Of a stretch of DNA of 64,000 bases, positions 63,175 through 64,000 are shown piece after piece. Position numbers and translations under genes: made by a program. The stretch's first letter is position 1. The number at the start of each line of letters is the position of its first letter. This stretch comes from Gammaproteobacteria bacterium. GTDB lineage: Bacteria > Pseudomonadota > Gammaproteobacteria > Pseudomonadales > Pseudomonadaceae. Location of the stretch: the NCBI GenBank assembly GCA_012728415.1, contig JAAYFD010000057.1, positions 62,001-126,000 on the forward strand, given 5' to 3'. The notes beneath the pieces are model-generated. The model did no database searches, had not been told where the DNA came from, and saw only the letters and a program-made list of their open reading frames with translations.

Positions 63175-64000
63175 ATGGCATTAGCACACAACCTCGGTTT
63201 CCCGCGTATTGGTGGTGACCGTGAATTGAAAAAAGCCGTTGAAGCCTACTGGAAAGGCGACATCAGCGAACAGCAACTGCAACAAACCGGCCGTGAGCTG
63301 CGTGCCAAACACTGGCAACTGCAAAAAGATGCCGGCATCGAGCTGCTGCCGGTGGGCGATTTTGCCTGGTACGACCAGGTGCTGACCCACACCCTGACCT
63401 TTGGCGCAGTTCCCGAGCGTTTCCTGAAGGCGGGCGAAAAGCCCACTCTGGACACATTGTTTGCCATCGCCCGTGGTGTGGTGGAAACCAGTTGCTGTGG
63501 CGGTGCCCACGCCCAGGAAATGACCAAGTGGTTTGATACCAACTATCACTATCTGGTGCCCGAGCTGACCTCAGATCAGCAGTTCAGCCTGAGCTGGAAT
63601 GAGCTGTTTGACGAAGTGGACGAAGCGCTGGCGCTGGGCCACAAGGTCAAGCCGGTCATTATCGGTCCGCTGACCTGGCTGTGGCTGGGCAAGGAAAAGG
63701 AAGCCGGCTTCAACCGCCTCGACCTGCTGGAGCGTTTGCTGCCAGTGTATGGCCAGATTCTGCAACGCCTGCAACAGCAGGGCGTGGAGTGGGTACAGAT
63801 TGACGAGCCGATTCTGGGGCTGGATTTGCCGCAGGAATGGAAAAACGCCTTCGAGCGGGCCTACAACCTGCTGCAAAGCGAGCCGTGCAAGAAGCTGATT
63901 GCCACTTATTTCTCTGGTCTGGAAGATAATCTGGGGCTGGCCGCCAACCTGCCGGTGGACGGCCTGCACATTGATCTGGTGCGTGCACCGGAACAATACC
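63175..64000 (+). CDS. metE: Cobalamin-independent methionine synthase, N-terminal part (runs off window)
   Basis: Transfers a methyl group from methyl-tetrahydropteroyltriglutamate to homocysteine. ATG at 63175 with TAAGGAGG 8 nt upstream; the frame is open for 275 codons to the window edge, about a third of the expected protein. MALAHNLGFPRIGGDRELKKA, LLPVGDFAWYDQVL, EMTKWFDTNYHYLVPE and PVIIGPLTWL are MetE N-domain motifs. The catalytic zinc-binding C-terminal domain is outside. The upstream 100 bp contain TGAA-type half sites (near 63081 and 63099) that might be weak MetR sites; low confidence. Confidence 0.94.
   Translation, partial: MALAHNLGFPRIGGDRELKKAVEAYWKGDISEQQLQQTGRELRAKHWQLQKDAGIELLPVGDFAWYDQVLTHTLTFGAVPERFLKAGEKPTLDTLFAIARGVVETSCCGGAHAQEMTKWFDTNYHYLVPELTSDQQFSLSWNELFDEVDEALALGHKVKPVIIGPLTWLWLGKEKEAGFNRLDLLERLLPVYGQILQRLQQQGVEWVQIDEPILGLDLPQEWKNAFERAYNLLQSEPCKKLIATYFSGLEDNLGLAANLPVDGLHIDLVRAPEQY

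Overview
The window is a chromosomal segment of a gammaproteobacterium close to Pseudomonas in the broad sense. Support comes from gene content and order: lysA-dapF-DUF484-xerC beside cyaA/cyaY, recN-grpE-dnaK-dnaJ-dapB-carA-lysE-carB-greA, rlmE-ftsH-folP-glmM-tpiA-secG-tRNA-Leu-rimP-nusA-infB-rbfA-truB-rpsO-pnp, AlgZ/AlgR, HemX/HemY and a class I adenylate cyclase. The DNA is moderately GC-rich except for one clearly AT-rich island near 40.9-45.6 kb. The genus cannot be fixed from this window.

Layout. 1-6.9 kb: 3' end of groEL, then a leftward block (lytic transglycosylase, ettA, glyA, dsbB). 7.2-11.4 kb: rightward hemC-hemD-hemX-hemY operon, meeting leftward algZ-algR tail to tail at a shared terminator; a FimT/GspH-type pseudopilin lies upstream of algZ. 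14-19.5 kb: trxC, argH, two small genes, cyaA, with cyaY convergent. 19.9-24.9 kb: lptM (46 codons), lysA, a dapF homologue without catalytic cysteines, DUF484, xerC, ribA and a small membrane protein. 25-29 kb: aminotransferase, sfsA and leftward recN with a LexA box. 29.4-40.9 kb: grpE, dnaK and dnaJ with two heat-shock-type promoters, then dapB, carA, a LysE exporter, carB, greA and a small membrane protein.

The accessory island is a 4.7-kb ISL3-family transposon (about 40911-45641). It has 24-bp terminal inverted repeats, a near-perfect 8-bp target duplication and a three-gene operon: a fused nuclease-methyltransferase, a two-TRD specificity subunit (a BcgI-like restriction-modification system) and the ISL3 transposase. 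It sits inside a host palindrome. On its right lie one type I-E-like CRISPR repeat and a fragment of an RND efflux adaptor gene. After it come a CBS-domain gene, a carboxymuconolactone decarboxylase-family gene, yhbY, rlmE and ftsH, and then the translation/RNA block to pnp. The start of metE runs off the right edge.

Main points for a second look: (1) the restriction-modification transposon and its repeated end motif; (2) CarA with all three glutaminase triad residues replaced, next to an intact CarB; (3) the DapF homologue that has lost both catalytic cysteines while lysA and dapB look intact; (4) a 138-nt intergenic element present twice with a covarying long stem, plus an adjoining 14-nt-plus-hairpin module in opposite orientation in the two copies; (5) structured leaders before carA, rimP-nusA and pnp.
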